Shown in pieces: positions 45,520 through 56,350 of a stretch of DNA of 64,000 nt. The position numbers were made by a program, and so were the translations under genes. This DNA comes from an uncultured Prevotellaceae bacterium (lineage in GTDB: Bacteria > Bacteroidota > Bacteroidia > Bacteroidales > Bacteroidaceae). The notes under the pieces are model-generated. The model had not been told where the DNA came from. It saw nothing but the letters and a program-made list of their open reading frames with translations, and did no database searches. Position 1 is the first letter of the stretch; each line of letters opens with the position of its first letter. The DNA lies in NCBI GenBank assembly GCA_902785945.1, contig CADAAR010000003.1, positions 55,709 to 119,708 on the forward strand, written 5' to 3'.

Positions 45520-48500
45520 CTATCTGACTACAACCTTATATACCATAGCCTTCGATTTTCCTTTCTGTATACTGACGAGATATACTCCTTTCTTAGGAAC
45601 ACGAATGGCAGCATGTTTGTTCATAACGTTAAGTGAAGCCAATTCTTGGCCTTCGTAATCATAAACATGACATGTTGCACCCTCAGCACCATCAACAATC
45701 AGCAAACCATTCTCGTAGTACATATCAATATTCCCACTTGTCTTAGTACCTTTGATATTAGAACCGCCATCAAGCACATAAACGAAAGTAGCGACATCGC
45801 TATCATCCATACCATCTTTAACAGCAATGGCTTTCACAATGACATCAGTATTGATAATGATAGGTGATTCGTACTTGATACGTGCACTCTCATCACATGG
45901 ACAAGATCCGTCAAGTGTATAATAGATAGTAGCACCTTCAGTACTACAGCTCAGTACCAACTGAGTACCGGACTGCACAGTCTTTCCATTTTTGATGGAA
46001 GCCTGAGGCGTTGCCACAAGGTTATTTTCCATCACTACCTTCACCTTCGACAGTACAGACAAATCCGTTCCATCAATACTAAACGTCAAATAGGCACTGC
46101 CTGGCAAATTGCCGTTTACGGTAAATGTTGCAGTACCGACAGAATCCAGTTCTGCTTCAGTCTCGTTGAGCGAAACAATAAGGTCAGATGATGACTTTAC
46201 ACTCACCTTCTTGCCTGCTACGGCCTGGTTGGGCAAGGCAATCACCTGCATAGTTTTTGAATTTTGATAGGGAACGGACACGACACTATCCGCGAGCAGA
46301 TCATTAATGTCAGCCTCTATTTTCACAGTTTCCACATGATCAGCAGTCATCTGTACGCCGCAGTAACTCTCCACCTCTTTGTGAACAGTTACAACAACTT
46401 CGTCCGTCGTGTTAAATGACATCTCAGGCACAAACTTCACCTTCGATACAAATTCTGCGTCATCTGTCGGAGACTTCTCCAGATTGAGAGTCTCTATTGT
46501 TCCATTCGTTGTCATTCCATTACTGGTTACCGAGATTGTGTTCGTGTTCAACGTCGCAGGCAACATATACTTGCTCATGTCAATGGTAATGCCGCTCGTG
46601 TTACCACGCATTTGTTTCACCATCGGAGGTGTCGTCTGCTTCAGACCTACGTTCACGTCAAGCTGAGGAGGAGGCACAGGCAACCACTCTGTATAAGTTG
46701 TTTCATAACCATCCTTCTCGTATTTCACCTGCCACTGACCCATTGGCACATCCCAACGATAGAATCCGTTATCGTCCGTCACTAACGGATTCTGCTGTGA
46801 ATAGTCTTCAGCATTCCATTTCACACCAGCCCCATTTACTTGCTCATACACCGTCGTTGTCACCCCAGGCAAACGATTGCTGAATACAGCCTCATAAACA
46901 TAGCCAGAGGGGTCTTGCATCACTTTTACTTCTTTAGAAAGGAACTCGGGTATATTCTCTGTTTTCTCATCTACAGGTTCGTCTTTTACTTCATCTTTAT
47001 TATTATCACATTTAATATAATTATCCATAAGATATTGACAGGCATTATTATATTTCAAATTCAATTTAGAACTTTCAGTTGGGACCCACGTCATAATATC
47101 ATCTCTAATGGATTCAAAATCTGCAAACTTGGGATTAACAATGACATCTACAGCACCAGTTAAAGTTCCAAGTAAGTTGTCAGCAATTCTTGTTACAGTG
47201 CCTGGATCCATTGCCGTTCCTGGAATCTTTGATATCCATGAGTTAATTTTATTCACTTTGTTCACTCCGAATTTAGTAGCTTTCCCAACTAGTTTTAGGC
47301 CTTTTAGAGCTGCAAAGGTTGCGACATCATATAGGATAGAAGCATTAAGTCTATTACCATAAGATATAAGTTTATCACCCCAATTATGTACAAATGACAA
47401 TTGCTCATCCTCTAAATCCATATAACTATCAAATGCTTCAGCACGTACCAATAGGTTACCGGGAGCAAAACGGTATTTTCCATCTGGACATTTTGCATAA
47501 TATAATCCTTCCCATGCATCGCCCCATTTATTAAGTGTTGTATTATATGAATCAAAAGTGTTAACCATTAATTCAAAATCTGGAATAACAGTAAAATACT
47601 TTTCAATATCTAATATATCCATTATTATATCAGTTGCTCCAGATACTCCAGCAACGAGGTCACCTTTTTTCCATAAAGTGATGGTACCTTCCTTCATAAA
47701 TTTTATTATTTTACGTAGTACTTTTATTGTTGATGAAAAACGACCAAAAGCAGCACGTTTGAGATATCGAACACAATTCACATCATCAGACCATATGCAT
47801 ATTTTAATTGCAAGTTCAGATTCTATGTCAACAGAATAAACATTGGTTTGGCCATTAGAATCATCAACATAATAGCACATCAAACCTTCATCGGTCTTTG
47901 CAAATTCGAATTGTACATTATCCATCATTGAAACAGCTGATTCATAATCCAGTATTTTAACAGACAGAAATGATTTCTTCATATTATCTGTAAAGTATTG
48001 AAAAGTAATCTCATCCTGAGTCTCAGAAATAATGTCGAAAGATACTTTTTCTTCAAAATAATCACGGATGGCTGTTGCTACATTAATAAATGTACCTATT
48101 TGATCATTCAAAGTTTCTGAATGATCTATTGGCTTTTTTTGAATTATGTCATACTCCACCATTGCATTCTGTGGCAACCTGCTAGAGCTGGCATACTTCG
48201 TAGTTGCCACCCAACAATTCTGTTTCCTGTCATAATAAGCTGGTAATGTTCGAATTGTGCCATCAGTATTTAAAACTTTGATGTTTACATTATTTATTAG
48301 AGTACTATCATTTCGATCAAAATCAGCAAGGAAAATAAAGTCCTTCGGCTCTGTTTCCCCAGTCAACCACCAATCGGACGAGCTCTTATAAGGGAAAAAA
48401 TAGTAGTATGATGGAGTTGTTGTTCCATTTACAAGATCGAAAACAATATTAAAAGTTTGGTCAAACTCATGATTATAATACAGCATCCTCACCTTTACTG

Positions 48501-51500
48501 GTTTTACAATATTCTTGTCATATTCCACTTGCTTTACTACACTCGTTAGTTCCATACCATTTGAGGATGAAACTTTTGCATAAATATTATGGAAAGAATG
48601 AGAATATGGTTTATACAATTCACATTCCGTCTTCCATGAACCATCCGCATTAGACATCGCATTCCCAATGAGCACATCATTATCAAAGACTTTTATATTA
48701 CTATTTGCTTGAGCAACTCCATTAATTATTATCTTTGTCTCATTCGTCTGTTTAGGAGCGCTCAGTGACAAACCTTCAACATCAAACTTCGCAGTACCGA
48801 TTGGGTAATCGATTTGCCCATTTATGTCGAACGAAGCTATTGCAGTTAATGTATAACCTTTATTTAATGTCGGAATAATACAGAAACGTATTTGATTCTG
48901 CCATTGTCCCTTATTGAGAAAGATTACCAAATGATTGTCACTAATCGTATATGGAAGAACCTTCCCATTCGCAATAACAGAGTTATCAACCATCTGACAT
49001 CCTTCTGGTAAATCAATGGTCAGCTTCACATCACCTATCTTATCAGCATATTCTTTCTTAAAGTCCACATGCGAATTGAGTATCAAATAGTTTCCTGCAG
49101 TTACAGAAGACATATCCGCATTGAAATATGTATTACCCGTTGTGTAATAGAACTGAGTCTCTGTCAAATGAGGCACATTAGGAACATTCAATATCGTAAG
49201 TTTACCATCAACCACTTCCACTAGTGTTGTCACAAAATCAGTTCCTTCATACAGACCAACTGATGCATAATCGGTAAGTTTTGACAAATTTCCAAACAAC
49301 AAACTATTACCTATTGACACTAAAGTATAAGTCCCACATGTAAGATGGCTTAACCTAAGTGTTTCACCTATATAGCTACCTCGCGCGACTAATTGTCCTT
49401 TTCCATCATATAGATAGCCAATTGTACTACTATTATCACTTGTAACACATGTGGCCTCCAATCCACCGAGCTCCTTCAGTATTATATCGACTCTATTCGT
49501 CCCTTCTATAATAGGAAACTCTGTTGATTCATCGACAAATATCCCCAACTTGCTCTTGACAATCATAAGGAGTATATCTCCTGCATCAATACCGGTCCTA
49601 ACAATCAAATTATTATTTTGTATGGTAAAATCGTTAATTGTTGTTCCTTTCGTATTGTTAATCAATACAAATTCCATGTTACTCAACCCTTCTGTCCATG
49701 TAGTTATTTCACTATCTTCCCCTTCTTTTACAGCCTTTTGTATAGAAATGTTGGTTTCAATAGTGATGCCTGAAATCAGGTTTACTAGGATAGTACCAAC
49801 ATTGCCATTACCATTGAAGTTATCGCGATGTAAATTGACATCAAGGTAGCCTTCACCACTTATAGTAATATTTGTCACATCATCGTACAAATCAATCTTA
49901 AATTCGCCTCGCTCATTGGTCAGTGTTTGAGAATTCTCTTCCCATTTACCATTTAGCATTTGTTTGACATTGACATTCATTGTAACCTTATCTATATCTA
50001 TAGCAGAGACACGACCTTCTAATAAAACACGTCCGATCTTCTCCAATTGGCAGATTTCTTTGTTGTCATTTGCCATCACCTTTTGGTAGTTAATCTCTCG
50101 ATATTCGCGGCCTAACATCTCATCTAACAAAACAGAATAATAGACAGTCGCATTTTTCTCTATACCTCCCAATGAACTACCCGAGCCTATCTGTTCTTTC
50201 GCCTCGTTATACCATAAAATATTTACGCTATTGGTAATGTCTGTGCCCGCATCGTTTTTCACTTCCAATGAAACTGTTGATGTATTATCAGCACCAACAG
50301 TTTTTATATTATAAAAATTATTCCATCCTGCTGTGTTCCTGTATGCATCAAGTACATAAACAGGAACATAAAGAGTGGCATTACTGTAGCATTCATTGGA
50401 GAAAACATCAGAACTGATAGGAAACGGTTCCATTATAAATGAAGTTATACTCGTTAAGTTATTACAATAAAAAGCATAACTGTCAATACTCGTAACAGAA
50501 CCTGGTATTTCCATACTCGTCAAATGAATATTACCATTAAACGCATTCTGAATAATATTTGTCACTCCATCGGGAATAATATAACTAGCATCAACCTTGG
50601 CTATAGGGTAGTCTATGAGCGTTGTACCGTCATTATTGAACAGTACACCGTCTATACTCTTGAAATATGCATTCCCATCATCTACATTATAAGCAGTCAG
50701 GCCAGAACATCCTTCAAAAGCAGATCTCTCAATACTAGAAATTGTGCTGGGAATAGAAATACTCGTCAAATCCGTACATCCCGAGAACGCGGAACTACTA
50801 ATACTAGTCACATTATATGTGTATCCATCAATTGTAAAATCTGACAGTAATTCAATATTACCCGAATACTGAATGCCAGACACGGAAGGTATAACAAATG
50901 CATTGGGATTTCCCTTTTTATATCCATAACAAACCTTTGTTATTGAATCTTCATAATATAAACCTGGCATTTCCCTTATGTTTAAAAAGTTTTTCCAACC
51001 ATCAGTATTTTGGTATGCTCCTATTACTGATGAAGGGACGTATAGGGTTGCATTACTATAATTCTCGTCTGCAAAAACATCTTTATTGATAGCAAAAGGA
51101 ACTTCAATATATGATTTGATTGTTGATAGATTATTACAATAGAATGCAAAGCTACCAATACTTTGAACGGAATAAGGAATCTCTATTGTTGTAAGGCTAC
51201 TACAATTTGTAAATGCGGAATTGTTTATAGTAATAACAGAACTAGGTATATTAACATCGGTCAAATTGGTACAGCCAGAAAATGCGCAACCTCCAATGGT
51301 TGTAACAGAATTTGGGATATCCACACTTGTAAGACTAACACAATTATTAAATGTAAATGGCTCAATAACTGTTATTGAATTAGGAATAATCACATTTACC
51401 AAGTTAGTACAATCCTCGAAAGCATAAGCACCAATGCTAGTAACAGAACCGGGAATATCCACATTTATCAAGCTACTACATTTCTTAAAAGCGTAATTAC

Positions 51501-53385
51501 CGATTGTATTAACTGAATTTGGGATATTCAAATCAACTAAGCTATTGCAAGCTTGAAAAGCGTATTCACCGATGGTAACAACAGAATTGGGTATAACTAA
51601 ATTTGTTAAGCTATTACATCCAGAGAATGCCCAATCATTTATTGTTGTAACGGAACTTCCTATTACCGCACTCTCTAAACTAGTACAACCAGAGAATGAA
51701 CTTTTTCCGATGACTATAACCGAGTTCGGAATAGAAATGCTCTTCAAGTTGCCACAATCTCTAAATGCGTATTGATCAATTAATGTAACAGAGTTTCCTA
51801 TGACAACATTCGATAAGCTACTACAATTCAGAAATGCAGAATATGGGATAGTAGCAACTGAATTGGGAATAATCACGTTTGTCAAACTATTACAACTAGA
51901 AAAGGCAGATTTGCCAATACTAATTACAGAGTTTCCTATATCTATATTAGTCAGACCGCTACAACCAGAGAATGCCTCATCTCCAATGCTGGTTATGGAA
52001 TTATTCAAATTCAAACTTATTAATCCGCTACAACCAGAGAATGCTCTAGAGCCAATAGACTTAACTTCGTCTTCAAAGATTAATTCTTTTATAGACTCAT
52101 TTTGACTAAACCATGATTTAATCTCCTTAGTGTAAAATGTAATACTAGTTAGAGCATCACAATTACGGAATGCATATGTTTCAATGTTTTCCACTGATTT
52201 ACCAATACTAACACTCTTAAGATTGGTACACCCACTAAACGCAGCGGCTTCAATTGTAGATACCGAATTACCAATAATAGCGTTCGAGAGATTAGTACAT
52301 CCCAGACAAATAGAGTTACCAATGGAGATAACAGAATTAGGTATGGTTATTTCTGTTAATCCTATACAATTCTCAAATGCATGACCTTTTATGGTAGTCA
52401 CTGCGTTGCCAATATGCACACTGGTTAGATTACTACACCCATCGAAAGCTAATGCACCAATAGTTTCAACTTCATCACCTATTATTACAGCCTGAAGAAC
52501 TTTATTATTTCGGAACCAATCTTTTATTTCCTTACAATTAAATGATACACTTGACAAATTATCACACCTAAGAAACGCAGAACTACCAATACTGATAACG
52601 GAGTTAGGTATTGTGATACTTGTTAGGCCACTACAACTTTGAAAGGCAGATCTACCTATATTGGTCACTGAATTAGGAATGACAATACTGGCAAGGCTGC
52701 TACAATCTTGAAATGCACTCGCATTGATAGTAGTCACGGAGTTGCTAATAGTCACATTTGTAAGACCACTACAACCATAGAAAGCATAGGAACCAATGGT
52801 TTCAACTCCATCGCCAATTATAACATTCTTAATAGTATTACTATTTCTAAACCAGTCTTTAATTTCTTTACAATAGAATGTCACATCTGTCAAGCTACTA
52901 CAGCCATAAAAGGGGTGACTTCCAATACTTGTAATAGAACTTGGTATGATAATATTTGTAAGGGCACTACAATTATAAAAAGCATTACTACCTGTTGTTG
53001 AAACAGAATTTGGTATAATAACATTTGATAAGCCACTACAATCCTGAAATGCATTATTACCGATGCTAGTCACAGAATTAGGAATGGTAACACCCGTCAG
53101 ACCAACACATCCTCTAAAAGCTGAAGGTCCTATGCTAGTTACTGGGTAAGTCGATCCTTCATATATGACGGATTCAGGAATAATAACATTACCAGAATAC
53201 TCATCTGAGTTTGTAGAAAAGGACCTTCCATAATAACTTACTGCCAACTCAGTTTTATCATTATTAAAGGTGTAATAGATAGTTACTCCATCAGAATTAG
53301 CCACCTCAATATCATGTGCGAACACATTAACACCCAACATGCTCAATAGCATGATTAACAAGATTGTAATACTAGGTCTATTCAT
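45520..53385 (-). CDS. Giant BspA-type leucine-rich-repeat surface protein
   Basis: About 2621 residues from the ATG at 53385; the box TATCTTTG (53424-53431) excludes 53454. A signal peptide (VFAHD) leads to roughly 1000 residues of more than 30 BspA/LRR_5 repeats of about 23 residues (IPNSVTSIGxxAFxxC), including three copies of a KEIKDWFRN variant. The middle holds mixed beta domains, a helical region (about 1700-1950), and a segment with NPLVTDDNGFYRWDVP found in other large surface proteins. Near the end are a chitobiase-C-like domain (YYTLDGSCPC) and a tail resembling a type IX secretion signal (GVYLVSIQKG ... VYKVVVR). Role in adhesion is a family inference. Confidence 0.85.
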   Translation of the reverse strand: MNRPSITILLIMLLSMLGVNVFAHDIEVANSDGVTIYYTFNNDKTELAVSYYGRSFSTNSDEYSGNVIIPESVIYEGSTYPVTSIGPSAFRGCVGLTGVTIPNSVTSIGNNAFQDCSGLSNVIIPNSVSTTGSNAFYNCSALTNIIIPSSITSIGSHPFYGCSSLTDVTFYCKEIKDWFRNSNTIKNVIIGDGVETIGSYAFYGCSGLTNVTISNSVTTINASAFQDCSSLASIVIPNSVTNIGRSAFQSCSGLTSITIPNSVISIGSSAFLRCDNLSSVSFNCKEIKDWFRNNKVLQAVIIGDEVETIGALAFDGCSNLTSVHIGNAVTTIKGHAFENCIGLTEITIPNSVISIGNSICLGCTNLSNAIIGNSVSTIEAAAFSGCTNLKSVSIGKSVENIETYAFRNCDALTSITFYTKEIKSWFSQNESIKELIFEDEVKSIGSRAFSGCSGLISLNLNNSITSIGDEAFSGCSGLTNIDIGNSVISIGKSAFSSCNSLTNVIIPNSVATIPYSAFLNCSSLSNVVIGNSVTLIDQYAFRDCGNLKSISIPNSVIVIGKSSFSGCTSLESAVIGSSVTTINDWAFSGCNSLTNLVIPNSVVTIGEYAFQACNSLVDLNIPNSVNTIGNYAFKKCSSLINVDIPGSVTSIGAYAFEDCTNLVNVIIPNSITVIEPFTFNNCVSLTSVDIPNSVTTIGGCAFSGCTNLTDVNIPSSVITINNSAFTNCSSLTTIEIPYSVQSIGSFAFYCNNLSTIKSYIEVPFAINKDVFADENYSNATLYVPSSVIGAYQNTDGWKNFLNIREMPGLYYEDSITKVCYGYKKGNPNAFVIPSVSGIQYSGNIELLSDFTIDGYTYNVTSISSSAFSGCTDLTSISIPSTISSIERSAFEGCSGLTAYNVDDGNAYFKSIDGVLFNNDGTTLIDYPIAKVDASYIIPDGVTNIIQNAFNGNIHLTSMEIPGSVTSIDSYAFYCNNLTSITSFIMEPFPISSDVFSNECYSNATLYVPVYVLDAYRNTAGWNNFYNIKTVGADNTSTVSLEVKNDAGTDITNSVNILWYNEAKEQIGSGSSLGGIEKNATVYYSVLLDEMLGREYREINYQKVMANDNKEICQLEKIGRVLLEGRVSAIDIDKVTMNVNVKQMLNGKWEENSQTLTNERGEFKIDLYDDVTNITISGEGYLDVNLHRDNFNGNGNVGTILVNLISGITIETNISIQKAVKEGEDSEITTWTEGLSNMEFVLINNTKGTTINDFTIQNNNLIVRTGIDAGDILLMIVKSKLGIFVDESTEFPIIEGTNRVDIILKELGGLEATCVTSDNSSTIGYLYDGKGQLVARGSYIGETLRLSHLTCGTYTLVSIGNSLLFGNLSKLTDYASVGLYEGTDFVTTLVEVVDGKLTILNVPNVPHLTETQFYYTTGNTYFNADMSSVTAGNYLILNSHVDFKKEYADKIGDVKLTIDLPEGCQMVDNSVIANGKVLPYTISDNHLVIFLNKGQWQNQIRFCIIPTLNKGYTLTAIASFDINGQIDYPIGTAKFDVEGLSLSAPKQTNETKIIINGVAQANSNIKVFDNDVLIGNAMSNADGSWKTECELYKPYSHSFHNIYAKVSSSNGMELTSVVKQVEYDKNIVKPVKVRMLYYNHEFDQTFNIVFDLVNGTTTPSYYYFFPYKSSSDWWLTGETEPKDFIFLADFDRNDSTLINNVNIKVLNTDGTIRTLPAYYDRKQNCWVATTKYASSSRLPQNAMVEYDIIQKKPIDHSETLNDQIGTFINVATAIRDYFEEKVSFDIISETQDEITFQYFTDNMKKSFLSVKILDYESAVSMMDNVQFEFAKTDEGLMCYYVDDSNGQTNVYSVDIESELAIKICIWSDDVNCVRYLKRAAFGRFSSTIKVLRKIIKFMKEGTITLWKKGDLVAGVSGATDIIMDILDIEKYFTVIPDFELMVNTFDSYNTTLNKWGDAWEGLYYAKCPDGKYRFAPGNLLVRAEAFDSYMDLEDEQLSFVHNWGDKLISYGNRLNASILYDVATFAALKGLKLVGKATKFGVNKVNKINSWISKIPGTAMDPGTVTRIADNLLGTLTGAVDVIVNPKFADFESIRDDIMTWVPTESSKLNLKYNNACQYLMDNYIKCDNNKDEVKDEPVDEKTENIPEFLSKEVKVMQDPSGYVYEAVFSNRLPGVTTTVYEQVNGAGVKWNAEDYSQQNPLVTDDNGFYRWDVPMGQWQVKYEKDGYETTYTEWLPVPPPQLDVNVGLKQTTPPMVKQMRGNTSGITIDMSKYMLPATLNTNTISVTSNGMTTNGTIETLNLEKSPTDDAEFVSKVKFVPEMSFNTTDEVVVTVHKEVESYCGVQMTADHVETVKIEADINDLLADSVVSVPYQNSKTMQVIALPNQAVAGKKVSVKSSSDLIVSLNETEAELDSVGTATFTVNGNLPGSAYLTFSIDGTDLSVLSKVKVVMENNLVATPQASIKNGKTVQSGTQLVLSCSTEGATIYYTLDGSCPCDESARIKYESPIIINTDVIVKAIAVKDGMDDSDVATFVYVLDGGSNIKGTKTSGNIDMYYENGLLIVDGAEGATCHVYDYEGQELASLNVMNKHAAIRVPKKGVYLVSIQKGKSKAMVYKVVVR

Positions 53386-53423
53386 ATCTGTAGTTATTTT
53401 GTTTGTTTTTAGTTCTAATGGTG

Positions 53424-53431
53424 CAAAGATA
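53424..53431 (-). promoter_or_regulatory. -7 box of the giant LRR gene
   Basis: TATCTTTG on the minus strand, 38 bp upstream of the ATG at 53385. Confidence 0.65.
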
Positions 53432-53454
53432 GTGTTTTTTTTAAAAACTTCCAA

Positions 53455-53898
53455 ATTTTCATCAAAAAAACCGCCACATGATTCTCTCGCGCTTCGCTTT
53501 GCCGCATATATGAGCGCAGCGAGTGTTAAGAATAATGCAGCGGGGACAATCTATTCACCTATATAGGAACCTATTATCACATGATTCACGAACAATGCTA
53601 CAGACACCAAATGATGCCCATGAGCAGACTGGTGAACAGAAAAAGATGTGGAAAACGAAGATTTATCAGAAAAAAGACAAAAGTTTGCAGATTAATCCCT
53701 AACTTTGCAGGTGACAGCATTTGAAGTTGTCAACTCTTTCAGGAAACTGTCAACCGAAATCAGAAAAAGACAATAATCTGTGACATAGATTAAAATACCG
53801 CGCAAAGGTACGGACAAAATCTCAGTCCAGAAATACGGGGTTCACTGATGGTTTACCGACTACCGTCTCCTAACCAACTCTGCTCTTTTATAATGGTG
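53455..53898. other. Intergenic region with two facing promoter-like boxes
   Basis: TAACTTTG on the plus strand (53700-53707) and TACCTTTG on the minus strand (53803-53810) point at each other. No ORF worth calling. GACA/GTCAAC words recur near 53709-53750. Probably debris of lost gene starts. Confidence 0.55.
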
Positions 53899-56214
53899 CT
53901 ACTTTACTATAATCTTTTTTGTCTTTCCATCACTCATTCTTAGAATATTTATTCCATGAGTAGGAGAATTGATTTTATGACCGTCTATAGAATACAAGGT
54001 ATCTCCATGGGGCTCTTCAGAGTCACATATTGTTCTAATTCCATTATCAATTGTTTTATCAATAACGATATTTATACCATACAATTTTATTCCATTCGCT
54101 GCTACATGATTATTTGCGGATATCGTTTTATCTTGTGATGCGTATATAAGGACATAAGTGTCATTTTTCAGTTTGAATGGGACGTCAACAGTGGTTCGCT
54201 CTGCTGATGTAAGAAAAATAGGTTCATCCTCACCAACCTTTACACAAAGCTGTTGATTGCCATTTGTTTGAAAATCAAGCCCAAGTGAACCGCATGATTT
54301 GTTATCCTCACTATATGTGTCAATACCACAAGTTTCGCCACCTCCCAAATATACAATAATTCCACTATAAGCATATGGAACAAAATGGTTCAGGGCTACA
54401 CCGTTAGTAGATTCATCCGCGGAAAATGCAATGTCACCTGCAGTCTCTGTAATAATAAAATCTTCCATAGGTGTATTCATCAACAGACAACCATTTTCAG
54501 TATCATAGCCATTCTTTCCATCTTTTTTCAATGAATAATAAATGTTATTGATCGCTTTGCCATCAAAGTCAACGTTCTGGTTTAGTAGATTAGAATAGTC
54601 CAAATAGGTGTTCTTGGATATAGGAGATATTGATTCTGATTTATCATCCCAGCTGAATAGTCCATTATACCATAAATCGCAATCAAGAATTTTCGATATT
54701 GGATTAAGTGTCCAATTGCTTGTATAGAACAACTTACAAGGATTATCCCGATCACCTACACCTATAAACACGTAGTCATCTATTTTTTTTACAGCTGAAA
54801 GAATTGTAACCTTTCTTAAATCTTTGCAAAATTCGAACGCACTTTTTTCCATAGTTATTACAGAATTTGGAATTAGCAATGATTTCAAACTTTTACAAAA
54901 ACTGAATGCCTCCTCCTTAATTGTCGTTACAGAGTTAGGAATAAAAACAGATTCTAATCTGTCGCAACTTGAAAAAGAGCGTTTTTCAATAGTCATCATT
55001 TTATTCGAGATTGACACTGATCTTAAATTTTCACAGCTCCAAAACGCTTCCTCCCCGATTGCAGTCACTGAGTTTGATATTATGATAGATTCTAATTCTT
55101 TACAACTCCGAAAGGCGCGTTCTCCAATATTCTTCACTTTATCCGGGATTGACACAGATTTCAAGCTGATACAGCCATAAAAAGCTCCTTCCTCGATGGA
55201 CGTTACAGAATTCGGAATATCCACAGAATTCAAGTTTCCACAGTGACTAAATAAATTTTTCTCAATTTTTGTCACTTTATTTGGAATTGATACAGTTTGC
55301 AAATTACTACACCATGCGAAAGCACTCTCACCGATGGATGTCACAGAATTCGGAATAGTCACAGATTCTAAAAGACTACAGCCAGCAAAGGAATATTTTT
55401 CAATAGTCTCTACAGAATTGGGCATCGATATCGTTTTAATACTGCTACAATCATAGAATGCTCCTTGCTCTAAAACTTTAACTTCACTTCCTATTGTAAC
55501 TTGTTCAATCCCATTACAATACCCAAATGCATATGATCCAATACTCGTCACAGAATTGGGAATCAATATCGATTTAAGGCTGAAACATTTATAGAATGCA
55601 TAACTTTCGATTGACGTAACAGAGCTTGGAATTGATATTGATTTCAGGTTGTTACATTCATAGAAAGTGAATTTTCTAATTATTTGAAAACCATTACCTA
55701 AATTTACTTGTTCCAAGTTGCTACATCCATAGAAAGCACTATTACCTAATTCTCTCACAGAGTTTGGAATCGAAATCGATTTCAGACTCGTACAATTATA
55801 AAAGGCATCAAACCCAATATCCCGAACAGAGTTTGGAATCGTCACAGATTTCAAGTTGCTACAACCAGAAAAGGCGAGATCACCTATTCTTGTCACAGAG
55901 TTTGGAATCGTAATACTTTCAATTTCTGTGTGATTCTGAAAGGTAATAAAACATACAACACGAAGCATTCGATTTTCATACACATCTTCACCATTTTCTG
56001 TACCAATACATACAGGAACGACAACTTCTGAAGGGAAATCAATATGTCCACTATATGATTCTCCACTTATGGGCCCTAAATTACATGTATTATCAGCAAA
56101 GACAAGAACGTTCCATTTATGCCCATTGGCATATGCGACCTCAGCTTTTATTCTTGTATTGCTTGTTATTGCAAGCAATATCACAAAATATAATCTTAAT
56201 TGCTTTAACCTCAT
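53899..56214 (-). CDS. BspA-like LRR surface protein
   Basis: 771 residues. Signal peptide, then a short beta-rich lead and about 20 BspA/LRR_5 repeats up to residue about 480. A beta-sandwich-like C-terminal part (VDFDGKAINNIYYSLK, FSADESTNGVALNHF) follows, ending in the tail LYSIDGHKINSPTHGINILRM ... IIVK, the Prevotella-type C-terminal sorting tail. It is probably exported by type IX secretion. No promoter is visible directly upstream; it may be read through from 57459. Confidence 0.85.
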   Translation of the reverse strand: MRLKQLRLYFVILLAITSNTRIKAEVAYANGHKWNVLVFADNTCNLGPISGESYSGHIDFPSEVVVPVCIGTENGEDVYENRMLRVVCFITFQNHTEIESITIPNSVTRIGDLAFSGCSNLKSVTIPNSVRDIGFDAFYNCTSLKSISIPNSVRELGNSAFYGCSNLEQVNLGNGFQIIRKFTFYECNNLKSISIPSSVTSIESYAFYKCFSLKSILIPNSVTSIGSYAFGYCNGIEQVTIGSEVKVLEQGAFYDCSSIKTISMPNSVETIEKYSFAGCSLLESVTIPNSVTSIGESAFAWCSNLQTVSIPNKVTKIEKNLFSHCGNLNSVDIPNSVTSIEEGAFYGCISLKSVSIPDKVKNIGERAFRSCKELESIIISNSVTAIGEEAFWSCENLRSVSISNKMMTIEKRSFSSCDRLESVFIPNSVTTIKEEAFSFCKSLKSLLIPNSVITMEKSAFEFCKDLRKVTILSAVKKIDDYVFIGVGDRDNPCKLFYTSNWTLNPISKILDCDLWYNGLFSWDDKSESISPISKNTYLDYSNLLNQNVDFDGKAINNIYYSLKKDGKNGYDTENGCLLMNTPMEDFIITETAGDIAFSADESTNGVALNHFVPYAYSGIIVYLGGGETCGIDTYSEDNKSCGSLGLDFQTNGNQQLCVKVGEDEPIFLTSAERTTVDVPFKLKNDTYVLIYASQDKTISANNHVAANGIKLYGINIVIDKTIDNGIRTICDSEEPHGDTLYSIDGHKINSPTHGINILRMSDGKTKKIIVK

Positions 56215-56227
56215 AACTTTTTTATTT

Positions 56228-56300
56228 ATCTAACAATAACCTTATACACCATACTCTTTGAGTTTTTTGTCTATATGCTGGCGGGATATGTCTCGTCGGG
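56228..56300 (-). pseudogene. Remnant of a BspA-type C-terminal sorting tail
   Basis: The minus strand reads SI-stop-TKNSKSMVYKVIVR-stop, matching the tail of the giant LRR gene (SIQKGKSKAMVYKVVVR) with an internal stop and upstream frame loss. Only the last codons of a former gene remain. Confidence 0.7.
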
Positions 56301-56305
56301 GTCAG

Positions 56306-56350
56306 GACACAATGTGACAGTCACAGATTCTCCGATTCCCATTGTGACAT
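56306..56350. repeat. GTGACAGTCACAGATT motif, copy 1
   Basis: Similar to 57544-57588 over about 45 bp, including the inverted TGTGAC-GTCACA core. It lies just downstream of an LRR gene or remnant in each case. Confidence 0.6.

Noticed and set aside
50500-53300. CRISPR-like periodic DNA
   Set aside because: The period of about 69 bp comes from 23-residue LRR codons in one long frame. There is no constant repeat with unique spacers and no cas gene.
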